Positions 1-10,301 of a stretch of DNA of 64,000 nt are shown here, piece by piece. The notes beneath the pieces are model-generated. The model was not told where the DNA came from, did no database searches, and saw only the letters and a program-made list of their open reading frames with translations. Position 1 is the stretch's first letter, and each line of letters begins with the position of its first letter. The position numbers and the translations under genes were made by a program. The stretch covers positions 558,001 through 622,000 of the forward strand of contig JARGXX010000073.1 in assembly GCA_030374765.1 (NCBI GenBank), in the 5' to 3' direction. The stretch comes from Agarophyton chilense. Taxonomy: Eukaryota; Rhodophyta; Florideophyceae; Gracilariales; Gracilariaceae.

Positions 1-55
1 ACCTAAAGGATCGATATCTCTATGAGATCCGATGGAACCCCGAGGTCGCTGTACC

Positions 56-691
56 TCATATAATCCGTTGGGTGGGGCCAGCGGTCTCTCTTCTAGACGC
101 GGAGCTTTTCTTCTGCTCCTCGCTTGTCCCCTCCCTTGGATTTTCCTGATGGGCAATCTGCCTCTCATCTAGATGCGGAGCTTCTCTTCTGCTCCTAGAT
201 TGTCCCGCCATGGGGATTTCCGGATGGTATTCCCGGCGAGGGGCGGATAACGCTGCCAGTCCTGGGGGCTCGGTAGGGGGTTGCCATATGGAGGCCGGAT
301 GGTTGACTTGTGGTGGAGTGGTCCATGGGACCAAATTGCCTGCCTGGCGGGTAACGGCTCCTTGAACGGCCTGTGGAAGGGAGTCTATGAATAGTTCATA
401 CTTCAATACCTTACAAACGATTTGCGAGATAAGGTAATCTGTATGGTCAGACATCGCCGTAGCGAGTCGCACGTCCATAATGGAATCCACGTGAGTTGAG
501 CAGTGCTCACGGAGACGGGGACAGAGAAGGTCGGCAAGGCCTGCGAGCATGTTTTCTCGAATTCCTCCGGACTGGTGGGTTTCTCCTTGAGGTTTGCCGG
601 GCCTAGAGGTGGCCCTTGTGAGGCGTTCTCGTAAACTCGCTGCCACTGTGGGTTCTCGGCGAATCCTTTCAGGTTCATCCAGTGGGGTCAC
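56..691 (-). CDS. Unrecognised ORF in a mobile-element relic region
   Basis: This is an open frame of about 210 codons. It has no ATG at its 5' end (GTG), but the frame stays open about 60 nt further upstream. I do not recognise the family. The product is rich in Arg, Pro and Glu, especially near both ends, with a more hydrophobic middle part. That composition would suit a gag-like N-terminal region, but no zinc knuckle, protease or polymerase motif is visible on this strand here. It lies beside clear gag/protease and integrase relics, so an origin in a retroelement is the likeliest reading. It could also be a chance open frame. Confidence 0.2.
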   Translation of the reverse strand: MTPLDEPERIRREPTVAASLRERLTRATSRPGKPQGETHQSGGIRENMLAGLADLLCPRLREHCSTHVDSIMDVRLATAMSDHTDYLISQIVCKVLKYELFIDSLPQAVQGAVTRQAGNLVPWTTPPQVNHPASIWQPPTEPPGLAALSAPRREYHPEIPMAGQSRSRREAPHLDERQIAHQENPREGTSEEQKKSSASRRETAGPTQRII

Positions 692-1300
692 TACTTCTTG
701 CAGCTGGCTCCTCGTGCTCCTGCGGTGGCTAGCGGTATCAACCTGAGGGTCAGGCTACATCGCCGGCGTTGTAGTCGCATCTAGTCCTGCCGTAAGAGTC
801 CTATGGTCTGGTCGGGTGGATTTGTTTCCTGCATCCATAATGGCCGTTGCTTCTGTAATTCTTGTCCGTTGGGGAATTAAACCAAAGGTTAGAATCCGAA
901 TAACTCTTTGTCCCAGTGGTCCGTTCAATTATTCTTTGAGGTTTCTAAGTCGGGAGTCCAAAATGTAAGGCAACGACGGGTTAAGTCAGCGTACGGGTCT
1001 CGACCGGTGGTAGCGTGGTAGAGCGGGTCCTGAGGTTCGAATCCTTGACGGCGGCACTCCCAGAGTACTTGGTGCAATGGACTGGCGTTTACTGCGTAGT
1101 CTTACAGGTTGGAGCTACGGAAACGATGGCTTGAAGACCAAAGGATGGAACTAATATACCAAAGGGGGTTATTTAGTATCCTGAAGGTGCCTACCTTACT
1201 CTAGGGGAGAAGCGTCACTCGAGCAAAGTAAATAGTACTGGCGAGGAGCTGGGATCTCCCTGGCACTGTAATTCTAATCTATTACACTAATTAAAATAAA
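692..1300. other. Non-coding stretch inside mobile-element region
   Basis: No supportable gene. The only recognisable signal is a tRNA-like segment near 1007-1055, listed separately. The rest has many stops in all frames and could be LTR or untranslated relic sequence, but no paired terminal repeats were recognised. Confidence 0.4.
1007..1055 (+). other. tRNA-like segment with B-box (T-arm) motif
   Basis: The sequence GGTTCGAATCC at about 1034 is a perfect tRNA T-arm/B-box core. It is preceded about 20 nt upstream by GGTAGAGCG, which looks like a D-arm/A-box. The anticodon arm between them is missing, so this cannot fold as a functional tRNA. It could be a truncated tRNA pseudogene, the head of a tRNA-derived SINE, or, read on the minus strand, part of a retroelement primer-binding site. 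Confidence 0.35.
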
Positions 1301-1379
1301 TTAATAATCTACATGACTCCACCTGAGGTCGACCAGTCCACGTGTCGCCTGTAAGATACCTCAAGGCCCGGCGGCTTAC

Positions 1380-2675
1380 AGAGCTCAAACGTTTTCATCG
1401 CTCCTTTACACATGCACACAGGTGGTGAACGTCCTCTTAGGAACCTATACAACCGATGAGTTGATTGAAGAGGTCTACTCTGAGGTGCTCACACAGCGTC
1501 AAAGAGCAGGAAAAACCGAATCGGATCACGTACTTTCGCTCTGGGCGAGGGCGTCCCGATGCAGTATCGTGACAAAGGATTAACCGAAAAGGTCAATCCT
1601 CTGTATCGAAGAAGCATCCGCGACCGAAGAAGGATCAGCCGGGCACACACCTCATGGGCAAGCAATTCGCCAGATGGACACCTCTCAGGTCGGGGAGCAT
1701 TCGTTTCCCAGTTCCAACTGGTCGAGTTCAGTACCTATTAGGATACTCTTGGAAATGCCGTCAACTCATTCAACGGTGGTATTCGCCCCCACACAACCAG
1801 GTTTTTGCAGTACCATATGCTAGCCGAGCTGGTGGACAGCTCTCATACAGAACTGCAATGCCATTCCTTAGTAAATTCTAACCAAGACCACTTACAATGG
1901 CGTTAAAAGACCCCGCAACAGGCAACTACATTTGCTGGTTTTGTTTGTCTCCCCACCATCTGGCTACCAAGTGTACCAGCGTTGCTCCCCAGATACGAGC
2001 CATGCTCCTACAGGTGCGGCAGCAAAACTATCGGGAAATGTGCGGTTCCCCACCCGCAGCGGCTTGCTATAAAAGGAACGCGAATGCACCCCATATGGCA
2101 CCTCAACAGGATCATTTGGTCACGGACGGAACTCAGAAAAATGAGCCCGTCCACGAGGCGGAAAACGCCAACCGGTTAGAGTCAAGACCACACCTAACCG
2201 AGCCTACTCGGAAAGCCTTCCAGTACTATCTGGTTCAAGTATGGATGAACACCCATTGGTCACTGGAGAGGAAAAAATTATGGATGACCCAGTCACTATA
2301 TGCTCCCTCAAACACAACAATTACAAATTAAACATCACCCTCAGGTTTACCACTAACCATTTGGTTCCATGGGTTACTGTCCAAGATACAGGAGCGGGAC
2401 CCAATCTGGTGAATGCCAGACTATTACCGCCAAGGTTGTTGGACAGGATACAGCCCTGCACATTGCAGAATCCACTCGTGGATGCAAAAAATAGACACCT
2501 CTCAGTTCGTGTTTACCTTACCCTCATGGTCATTATTAGAAACCTGAAGCCATTCCAACAAGGGAACACGTCGGTTGAACTAGAGAACGGGCACTGCCCA
2601 AGCAACCTCATCAAGGAGTGCCATTGGAACCTTTTCAACGACGAAGTTCAAAACGGCTCTTTCATTCAGTCATAA
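1380..2675 (+). mobile_element. Degenerate LTR-retrotransposon gag-protease relic
   Basis: Several short frames read in series on the plus strand carry retroelement signatures, broken by frameshifts and stops. A gag/capsid-like stretch is readable from about 1380 to 1578, where it meets TAA. A frame at 1897-2331 contains a zinc knuckle with exact CX2CX4HX4C spacing (1933-1974). A following frame at 2241-2675 contains Asp-Thr-Gly-Ala-Gly (2385-2399) in a hydrophobic setting, the active-site motif of retropepsins. The order gag, knuckle, protease is that of Ty3/gypsy- or BEL/Copia-type elements. No reverse transcriptase was recognised downstream. The element is dead and truncated. The class assignment is inference. 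Confidence 0.6.
1933..1974 (+). other. CCHC zinc knuckle coding segment
   Basis: Fourteen codons encode Cys-x2-Cys-x4-His-x4-Cys, the nucleic-acid-binding knuckle of retroviral and retrotransposon nucleocapsids. The spacing is exact. It marks the C-terminal end of the decayed gag. Confidence 0.7.
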
Positions 2676-3319
2676 TTCCAAGCGAGAGAATAGTCACGTT
2701 ATCACACTCATCAGAGCCTTTCCTAAAGCTTCTAGAGTTATGTCTACTTCCGAATTCGTGGACTCGAATAATAGCTCATTAGCTTCTTCAAATTCATCTT
2801 CCCCGTACTGCGAAACCGATTTAAATGTTACTGCAGCCCATAAACGATCCGTAATACAAGTTATCATACAGTTTATTTACGCCTTCAAGAGTTTATTTCG
2901 ACGAAGTCTTAGTTCTAATACAATATACGAAAGCGACCATCCATTTGCTATTTGCGTCTTTTGATAGTCTTCAGCGTGCTAGTCATCATCTTCAATATTC
3001 ATCACATGACCGTGTATGGTTAGATTATTTGGATTTATCTTGTCTGGTAGACTTTAAAGTCTTAATTTTGAGTTTCTTCAATCTTGTTGACGACCTTTGG
3101 CTCGCTCCCCTCTCCAACGTGGTACATGAAAACACTTTTCGAAGCGGCTTCAACAAAAAACATATTCCATCAGCAGAATAGCTCAATGTTTGAAATTTTT
3201 TTTGGCACGACAGTGATTCCCACGCAAAGTCGACCACGATCGGAATCCCGAGGTTCATCGGTGGTGCCAGCCACAAAGGCACTTTCTCAGTCTCATAGTA
3301 TGATTTAACCTGAGGTGGT
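2676..3319. other. Decayed sequence downstream of the gag-protease relic
   Basis: No supportable gene. Short frames exist on both strands (for example 2740-2964 +, and a minus frame at 3025-3360), but none has a recognised motif. The plus strand would be expected to hold reverse transcriptase, and none is visible. The stretch is probably mixed retroelement debris. Confidence 0.4.
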
Positions 3320-3415
3320 TCAAACCGCACGTTCCTCACCATCAGTTCGGAAGGTGACATCCATGACTTCGTTATACTTCTCTAGGACGTTATATTCTCC
3401 TTTCCATTTAAACAT
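3320..3415 (-). mobile_element. Integrase C-terminal (GPF/Y-like) relic
   Basis: A 31-codon frame starts at an ATG and contains Trp-Lys-Gly-Glu-Tyr followed by Val-Leu-Glu-Lys and Asn-Glu-Val. This matches the pattern of the GPF/Y module found at the C-terminal end of Ty3/gypsy integrases. It ends at TGA, and a second minus frame overlaps it downstream. It lies on the strand opposite to the gag-protease relic, so the region holds pieces of at least two elements or a rearranged one. The match is short, so the call is tentative. Confidence 0.4.
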
Positions 3416-3555
3416 ATCCAAAAGCTAGACGGTGCGATCTCACGACAAGTTGGCAACTTTTCCCTCCCTGGCCGAAATGAAACTCCACTATTTGTAACTC
3501 TGTGACTATTTACAATTTTGAACTCTTGGCCGGGGCTTAATGACCATACCACTAT

Positions 3556-4023
3556 CTAAAATGTGTCAAGACATTCCGCTGCAATAAGCTCTACCGCTTC
3601 GTCGGCTGCAACGTAGGCAAACTGCATTTTTGGCGGCAGACCCGCCATGACCAGAAAGTTGCGATATCGCCGAATGTCGAATGCTCTAACGCTTCCATCT
3701 AAAGAAGCAGAGATAATAACGTCATTTAAAGCAAAAGCAAGTGATGTAAAAGATGCCGCGTCCAATTGAATAATGTTCTTGACGAACCATTGATCGTTTA
3801 CACAGAGTGGAATCGTTTTTGTTCCATGTTTGTCACACTTGGAACAGCAAGATAGCTCTAGATGCGAAGCGTAACAAGCCATAAGTTGGTTTGCGTAAGG
3901 CGCACCACTCATAATTCTTGTGGAAAATATGGTATTTTTCGTGTGTGAAGCGTGGCTACGACACGAGAATTGGTTTGGCGTAAATCCTCTAGTAAGTGGA
4001 AGAACACTGAATTTTACTTTCAA
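3556..4023 (-). pseudogene. Truncated PWP2-like WD40 fragment
   Basis: The last 65 or so codons resemble one WD40 repeat plus the start of the next from PWP2 (periodic tryptophan protein 2, a U3 snoRNP/SSU processome component). The diagnostic part is Ser-Leu-Asp-Gly-Ser-Val-Arg-Ala-Phe-Asp followed by Arg-Arg-Tyr-Arg-Asn-Phe, then a block ending Cys-Leu-Asp-Thr-Phe. A stop follows exactly where the next repeat should continue. The frame begins at TTG just after a TAG, and the first half does not resemble PWP2. A frame just upstream (4054-4248, minus) has a short WD-like piece. The fragment is far too short for a working protein. A gene remnant, possibly carried or broken by the neighbouring retroelements, fits best. 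Confidence 0.5.
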
Positions 4024-4248
4024 ATACTACAACGGTGAAAACAGTTCACCTTGTTAAGTAAACTCGAGGCATTCCTGATTATAGTCAGGCGACCTCGAAA
4101 CCGAGCGACAACTATCGTAAGAATCTACTCGTCCAACGCGCAGCCCGTAGCAAGCAATGTGATTGTAAAGATTGCTCGAACACAGCCAAACAAGAATGGA
4201 TCCGTTTTCCGGCACCCCCTTTAGGAACGCGCATTCATCATGGTACAC

Positions 4249-5136
4249 GCGCGGCGCGTGCGGCCGTTTGCGCGTCAGCGGTGCGCTTAATTAGCGCGCT
4301 AGCCGGTGGATTGCTGCAGCATGTCATGAATCTCGTCACATGATATCTATCCCTGTGATCAGGTTAATGATACGCTTCTTTGTTTTCTGGTTGGTTTCTG
4401 TGCGTTTGCCCGGAAAGAGAATCTGCTGTCACCGAATCGCATAGCGCCAACTGACAAACAGCCGCGTGGACCTCCCCTGGTGAGCTTTCCTGGCAGATAA
4501 GGTTAGCAATCGTGGGCCGGCAGGTTAATGCTCCTCTCCATTCACAGGTGATAATAATAATGATAAGTCGCGCGCCACGTCGCGCGCCACTTCGCGCGCC
4601 ACTTCGCGCGCCATGTCTGGAAGCAGTCGAGCGCAACTCGGTCCTGCCTCCTGCATCAGGACCAGGCCAAGCCAGTGACAGGAGCAATTGCCGCGTGGAA
4701 GCATGAGGTTGTGGCCACGTTTCCACCCACCCACGTGGCAAACCACGTTTCGTTATGCTGTAATGTGGCGAGCAGCGAAGGCTGTAAGCAACTCGGCCGC
4801 CCATAGTGGTAACTTAGGCCACCTGACAGCGTGCAGAGAGCGTGCCGCTTTGAACTTTGGCGCACGTGCCACTGGCGCGTGCCACGTCAATGGCACTCAT
4901 TCCCCGACAGCGACGATGTGAGCGCACACAATCCATCATGCCCCACCGAAGTGCCCATGTGCTTTTCAGCAGAAAGCTGCCCTTCTGTTGTGGCGTTGCG
5001 CCCACGAGCAAACCTGTGCCCGTGCGTGTAGGCGTCGTTGAGTTACCATCGCCGTTTGCTCCTGGCGCGTTCCTTGTCGCGCTTCGTCGCTGTGCGGGTT
5101 TGCGCACCACCACTATTTGCTCCCGCATGAAGTCCC
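4249..5136. other. Intergenic region upstream of the OSCA gene
   Basis: No gene is supported. It contains a 12-bp tandem repeat (listed separately), a CCACGTGGCA palindromic E/G-box-like site near 4731, and several GCGTGCCAC/GTGGCAC-type words between 4860 and 4890. These could be promoter elements for the plus-strand channel gene at 5137. Several overlapping open frames on both strands are explained by GC-rich composition. Confidence 0.4.
4568..4615 (+). repeat. Four-copy 12-bp GC-rich tandem repeat
   Basis: The unit TCGCGCGCCACT is repeated four times in tandem with changes only at the last two bases of some copies. It sits about 520 bp upstream of the OSCA start, in non-coding sequence. 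Confidence 0.85.
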
Positions 5137-7599
5137 ATGGTATCCTCCATCGATTCCGGACTGTTGGCACTTGTCTGGGTCATTGGACTTGGTGCTCTGA
5201 CCACTTCTCTTGTGCTTATTCTTTTCGACTACCTGCGCCCGCGCATTCCGCAGTTGTACGATCGCCGACGCCGCGTGTTGCCGCGCGACCGTCTGGGCTT
5301 TGCCTTGGATGATGGCAGACATCAAGCCCCACCTCCGCCATCCTTCCGCCCTTTTTCTTGGATTGCCCACGTTCTCTCCATCCCGGACGAGTCCCTCAAG
5401 TACACCCATGGACTTGACACCCACATGTTGCTCAAGTTTTATAAATCTTGCGCTTGGTTTTGTGCGCATATAGGCTTTTTCACTACCTTTATTCTCATCC
5501 CTATTTATGGAACTGCTTCCAAAAAGAATCTTCCTCCAGATAATCCGTGGCGTGTGTTTGGTATTCGCATCGTCTCCCTATCCAATGTTCCGAGAAGTGA
5601 CTCGTGGAGATTGATGTTGGTCCTTATATTTGATTTCTTTATCACTGTGTATGTCTTGGTGTTTATTGCTACTCAAATTAATTATCTCGTTCGAATGCGA
5701 CGTGAATATCGAACCAGCGATCATCCGTCCAACTATGCCTTGATTGTTCAGGACATTCCTGTTAACTTCACTACATCTGACATGCTCTATGACTTTTTTG
5801 ACTCCTTATTTCCGGGTGCTGTCAAATCCATCAAGTTCATACCTGTGTGCTCGAAACTCTCAAAGCATCGTCGTGAGTACTGGACTGCTGTTCGAAACCG
5901 ACAACGATGTGATGCTATCCTTCAACGCACTGCCTCTTCAACTCCGTCCGTGCTGGACAAGTATATTCCAGCCGCTCTGCTGCAGAGGCACTCCGACCTT
6001 TCGCAAAAAAAACACACGTCGGAGCCGTCTACCAACTCGCCAGTCTCTAAGGATTCCACGGGGCCTTCTTCTAGCACCCCTGAATATCCCGTTCCAAACA
6101 TGAATCAGACTCTGACTGAAATCACTACCGACACTGGTTTGCTTCGTTTTGACTCGCTTACCAAAGTGCTCAACCACTCAGCTCGGGCAATTCAGAGAAG
6201 AATGCTGCATGAACCAGAAAAGTCCTTGCGATATTGGTCCGGCAAGGAACAAAAGCTATTGAACAAAATTGAAGCGGAGCGTCGTCGCACAGAGGTTTTT
6301 GACTCTTGTAGCTCCACTCGCGCGGCCGTAGTCACCTTTCGGAGAAAGAATGAGGCTTCAATGGCGGCGCAGGTCTGTTTTTCTTCCTCGCACTTCAAAT
6401 GGTTTCTGTCGCCGGCCCCGGATATTCATGCCATGAACTGGGATGCTTTCGGCATTTCAGTTCGCACCGTACTTGTGCGCAAGCTGTCCGCCGTGTTGCT
6501 CACGACAGCTCTCATTATCTTTTGGGTTATTCCTACGGCGTTGATTCAGACTTTGGCCAACATCGAAGCGCTCAGCAAGACACATGCGTTTGCATGGTTG
6601 GGCTTTGTCAACAATCTTACTCCAGAGTTTTCGGGTTTCCTCCAGGGTCTTCTCCCCGCACTGGTGTTGGAATTGGTCATGATTGTAGTCCCGAAGATTA
6701 TTCGATGGATCGTCATGATTCAACGTATTCCGTCCCAAGTCGAAATCGAAAAACAAGTCTTGCAAAACTTGATTGCGTTCTTGTTCTTTTCTCATCTTAT
6801 CTACATTGTTCTGTCAGGGTCTCTTCTTGAATACTCCAACGAAATCATTCGAAATCCATCGACGATTGTTCGAATTCTTGGTACCACCATTCCGCAACAG
6901 GGAACGTTCATGATGAATGTAATCCTGTTGGCAACATTGGTGCAGACGCCTCTAGAGGTTTTGCAAATCCCTCGTCTGATCCGGAGATGGTTTGGGTTGA
7001 AGCGTGCCTGGACGACCAGAGATCGTGAAATTGTGGATGCTAGCGGTTCTTTGGCTGACCACTTCCTTACGTATGCGTATGGGACGATTTTCCTTGTGCT
7101 AGCACTCGTGTACTCAACACTTGCCCCCGTTATGATCATCATCTGCGCCTTCTTCTTCATCTTCAGTTACATCGTCATGAAGTACAGCCTCGTGTATACT
7201 TTTACCAAGCCGTGGGAAGGGTTTGCCGCTCTTCATCACATTGTCTTGCAGGGAATCACAATCGGGCTTTTGGTTAAACAGATCACTATGGGCGGCTACA
7301 TGAGCCTCATGGGACAGGCCACTCTGGCCACGTTGGAATTTGTTGTCGCTGCGGTCACGATTGTCATCGTGGTCGTGTACAGGAGGAAAGTCGCACCTAT
7401 CCTCGAGCATGTTGCGCTCGAAGATCTAGCTGTGCCGCAAACAGTAGCAGCAACGGCAACGCGTGACGTGTCAAAGAAGCTTTCGTCTGGTTCAAATGCA
7501 GGTTCATCGGATGAAGTTGCTGCCGAGATGTATGTGCATCCTTGTTTCTCACCAGTGAAGCAATTTGACAACGAGAAGGCGGATGCAAGCAACGTGTAG
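5137..7599 (+). CDS. OSCA/CSC1/TMEM63-type mechanosensitive cation channel
   Basis: The 820-residue product has the layout of the CSC1/OSCA/TMEM63 family (DUF221), which are membrane-tension or hyperosmolality-gated cation channels. One membrane helix lies near residues 8-31, then two more near 103-125 and 156-182. A large cytosolic loop follows (about 185-440) that opens with Asn-Tyr-Ala-Leu-Ile-Val-Gln-Asp-Ile-Pro and contains a Val-Thr-Phe strand of the RRM-like fold. The pore-forming helical bundle occupies about 445-770. It includes a Gln-Gly-Leu-Leu-Pro turn and a long run of hydrophobic segments, followed by a polar tail. An in-frame TGA lies three codons before the ATG, so the start is secure. 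No intron interrupts it. The family assignment is firm. Ion selectivity and membrane location (plasma membrane or endomembrane) cannot be read from sequence. Confidence 0.92.
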   Translation: MVSSIDSGLLALVWVIGLGALTTSLVLILFDYLRPRIPQLYDRRRRVLPRDRLGFALDDGRHQAPPPPSFRPFSWIAHVLSIPDESLKYTHGLDTHMLLKFYKSCAWFCAHIGFFTTFILIPIYGTASKKNLPPDNPWRVFGIRIVSLSNVPRSDSWRLMLVLIFDFFITVYVLVFIATQINYLVRMRREYRTSDHPSNYALIVQDIPVNFTTSDMLYDFFDSLFPGAVKSIKFIPVCSKLSKHRREYWTAVRNRQRCDAILQRTASSTPSVLDKYIPAALLQRHSDLSQKKHTSEPSTNSPVSKDSTGPSSSTPEYPVPNMNQTLTEITTDTGLLRFDSLTKVLNHSARAIQRRMLHEPEKSLRYWSGKEQKLLNKIEAERRRTEVFDSCSSTRAAVVTFRRKNEASMAAQVCFSSSHFKWFLSPAPDIHAMNWDAFGISVRTVLVRKLSAVLLTTALIIFWVIPTALIQTLANIEALSKTHAFAWLGFVNNLTPEFSGFLQGLLPALVLELVMIVVPKIIRWIVMIQRIPSQVEIEKQVLQNLIAFLFFSHLIYIVLSGSLLEYSNEIIRNPSTIVRILGTTIPQQGTFMMNVILLATLVQTPLEVLQIPRLIRRWFGLKRAWTTRDREIVDASGSLADHFLTYAYGTIFLVLALVYSTLAPVMIIICAFFFIFSYIVMKYSLVYTFTKPWEGFAALHHIVLQGITIGLLVKQITMGGYMSLMGQATLATLEFVVAAVTIVIVVVYRRKVAPILEHVALEDLAVPQTVAATATRDVSKKLSSGSNAGSSDEVAAEMYVHPCFSPVKQFDNEKADASNV

Positions 7600-9026
7600 G
7601 AAGAATCCCTGAAGGATTTTTGCAATCATTCATCATCCTTTGTAGCTTTGTCACTGGACTACTCTCCTCCGTTTTGGGCCACGCCAATCACAAAATCAAG
7701 CGAGTAGAGGTTTCGGCCGTACACACTTCGCCCCTCAACCTGTGTCAAGTGATATATGAACAAACCATGCTATTGCTGGCTTTGTCAAGTTTTGGCTGGA
7801 AACTCACCACTTGATTAGTTATCGACATGACTTGCAAATGATTGCTGGCCCTTATCTCCTCGTGATGATTTGGAGCTACTAGAAAGTGATATCGATATCT
7901 GTGACAGAGTTCCACCTATTGTCGTTTTTCCAACGCACGAATTAGGTTGGTCAGATTGTGTCTTGAACAGCCCCCCGCAACGACCACTTTCGCACCGCAC
8001 ATTAGCTCCCCTCAGTTTTGGATCCATCTTCTTGCCAAGCTGTTCGGACGTTCGTCGTTGAAATGAAACGCGCATATGATGGAACGCGAAAAATGACGAA
8101 ACAGTGGCAAAATGCTGATAGAAATCCTGTGCCGTAGGTGACAAAACAGAAATATAGGTTTCCTCTTTGTGAACTACTCATAAGTTTGACTTAGCACTTG
8201 AGAATATTAGCCGTAAATGATACGAAGCGATCAAATTCCATTCCCATCGCAAGAAATCGCGAGACAAACAGACAGAAAATGGCCAAATGGCTGCTGTTGG
8301 CACCATGTCTCGCAGCAGGCTACCGAAATTACCGCTAGCTACAAGTAGAAGGGTAGTTAGTGATAGTGACACTCAGCGAAAGAGCTACCGCAAGCTAAGC
8401 ATTATAATCCCAACAGCATCATCTGGCCATTTTCACTGATAAGACAAGACGTTTATCGGTACTCAGGTAGAGTATTTGGGTCGAGAAGTTGAGGGTCCCA
8501 AATCTTTTGTAAGATTGTCCGCGAAATGCATGCTCTATGAGGGGTACTACAAAAGAAAAGACCAGAACCCGTAAGAACATAAAAGGAACAATGCCAATTG
8601 TCCGCTGTGAACCGAGGGTAATTGATCGTGTAAGTGCCATCCACCACTCCTCAAGGCCTTTTTCTGTTCATTGTTAACACAGAAAGGAAGAGGAAATGGA
8701 AAAGCTGTTGTTACCCTGCACATCTTCTCAATCAATGAACACCCCGGTAGAAGACCTGCAAGCTGTGCCGTTTCACGCATTTGCGAAATCGCAACATCGG
8801 TTTCCTGTGATTCCCCGTTATTTATGTATGAACCGCGAACTTTCGAAATGTTTGTGAAGATAAACACACTTGGTGCGTTCAATTGAGGATACTTTCCTTC
8901 AATCATCTTCTGCGGTATACACTTGAAACTGCCTTCAACCATCGCGGCGCATATCAGTACGTTTCGAAGTTGTAAGACGCTACTTGTCTCTCAACTCAAA
9001 CCCATACACAGACCTTGTCCCCAATT
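7600..9026. other. Intergenic region between convergent genes
   Basis: This stretch holds the 3' flanks of the OSCA gene (+) and the glycosyltransferase gene (-). Minus-strand frames at 7815-8144 and 8547-8942 have no recognisable domain and atypical composition. I see no RNA gene and no mobile-element motif. Confidence 0.4.
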
Positions 9027-10301
9027 TCATCGTGACACTGCTCGAATAAGGCTTTCGTCGTGACGGACATAGGTTCCATTCCACTCCAACAAAACCGGGG
9101 GTTGCGGGAACTTGAACCCAACGGCATCGTCATACGCCCGGTCCACCGTATTCCCTTCACCCAACAACGCGAAATCTCTTTGCTTTGTAACTGCGCTTGC
9201 GCGTTTGCGACCTTTGGTGTTCTCGTTCCCCCGAAAATGAAGTCCGGGCTCGCGCCAATTCGCCGCCAGTGTTTGATCTCGGGGCAAATTCGCGTACACG
9301 GTGTAAAGTCTTCGCAGATGTGCGTAACAAATGTGCCACATCGTCCACATTGTCCGACGCTTCTCTTGCTTCATGTACCATTTTGTTGGTATCAAACCGT
9401 GCACGTATGGCTTGAAGTTCTCATCACAACTCTTGTCATGAAACCACTCACGGAAAGCGGCCCAGCTACTGGCCTTGGGGGCATAACCCCAAGAGCCAAG
9501 GAGTAAGTACAGATACGCTTCTTCCTCGTCACTCACACGCAGCGGCCGTCGACCAAACCCGGTCTGATTGGCTCGAAGAGTTCCGCGCTGAAGCGTGTAC
9601 CCGAACACATCATTTCTTGAGTCGTACGCTCGTCGCGCGGATACCAGCCATTGAAAATATAGCGGAGATACTTGCAGGTCGTCCTCCAGCAAAACTGCAA
9701 ACTCTTCATCCTCCGTTGCAGATGGTCTCCAGGTGTCGATCCATTGCCCCCAGATGCCTACCTGACGCTGCCATACGTGCACACGCTTATTCCCATGTGG
9801 CCAGTCAAACTTGCTTGAAACCTGGACTACGGAGTCTTGTACGGTGTATCGCGACCCAAAAGCACTTGAAAAATACCAAGCTCCAAGCTCCCTGGTGTCA
9901 ACCCTGTCTATCCAGATGTCCAAGTCCGCTTGATAATCATCGTATTTCGCATCCCGTAGCGACGACAGAAGACGCTGCAAACTCTCCGGTCTCGATTGGG
10001 TCAATACAACGATTCGAAACAGTGGTAGAGACCTATTCACATGAGTCGGCACAGCTCCTGACATGGAAACGATTCTCGATTCCGCAGCGCGTTCAGTGTT
10101 GCACTTGCTTTGCGCACTCTGCTGAATCAACACACGTGACACGGACATTGCAATGAGCACGATTACACCCACAGTTGCAACAATATTCGATTTTTGCCTA
10201 GCTCGAGTCCGTCTTCTCCCTTTCACCACGGTATCCCAGACGTTCAACATCAATTGACGCCTTTGTTTTAACCGCTCAGCATTTGGCACAAGGCCGACCA
10301 T
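9027..10301 (-). CDS. Type II membrane glycosyltransferase (GT-A fold, EDD motif)
   Basis: This is a 424-residue protein with a basic cytosolic N-terminus, one signal-anchor helix (about 38-59) and a lumenal catalytic domain, the usual form of Golgi glycosyltransferases. The catalytic part opens with Phe-Arg-Ile-Val-Val-Leu-Thr-Gln-Ser-Arg-Pro (about 95-105), the first nucleotide-binding strand of GT2/GT13-like GT-A enzymes. A Leu-Leu-Glu-Asp-Asp-Leu block at about 204-209 serves as the DXD-type metal/nucleotide-sugar site, followed by Ser-Pro-x-Tyr-Phe as in GnT-I-like enzymes. Conserved-looking Trp-Gly and aromatic segments follow. The ATG at 10301 is the first in frame. Substrate and linkage are unknown. 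Given nearby GT47 and sulfotransferase genes, a role in cell-wall or glycoprotein glycans is a reasonable inference. Confidence 0.8.
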   Translation of the reverse strand: MVGLVPNAERLKQRRQLMLNVWDTVVKGRRRTRARQKSNIVATVGVIVLIAMSVSRVLIQQSAQSKCNTERAAESRIVSMSGAVPTHVNRSLPLFRIVVLTQSRPESLQRLLSSLRDAKYDDYQADLDIWIDRVDTRELGAWYFSSAFGSRYTVQDSVVQVSSKFDWPHGNKRVHVWQRQVGIWGQWIDTWRPSATEDEEFAVLLEDDLQVSPLYFQWLVSARRAYDSRNDVFGYTLQRGTLRANQTGFGRRPLRVSDEEEAYLYLLLGSWGYAPKASSWAAFREWFHDKSCDENFKPYVHGLIPTKWYMKQEKRRTMWTMWHICYAHLRRLYTVYANLPRDQTLAANWREPGLHFRGNENTKGRKRASAVTKQRDFALLGEGNTVDRAYDDAVGFKFPQPPVLLEWNGTYVRHDESLIRAVSR

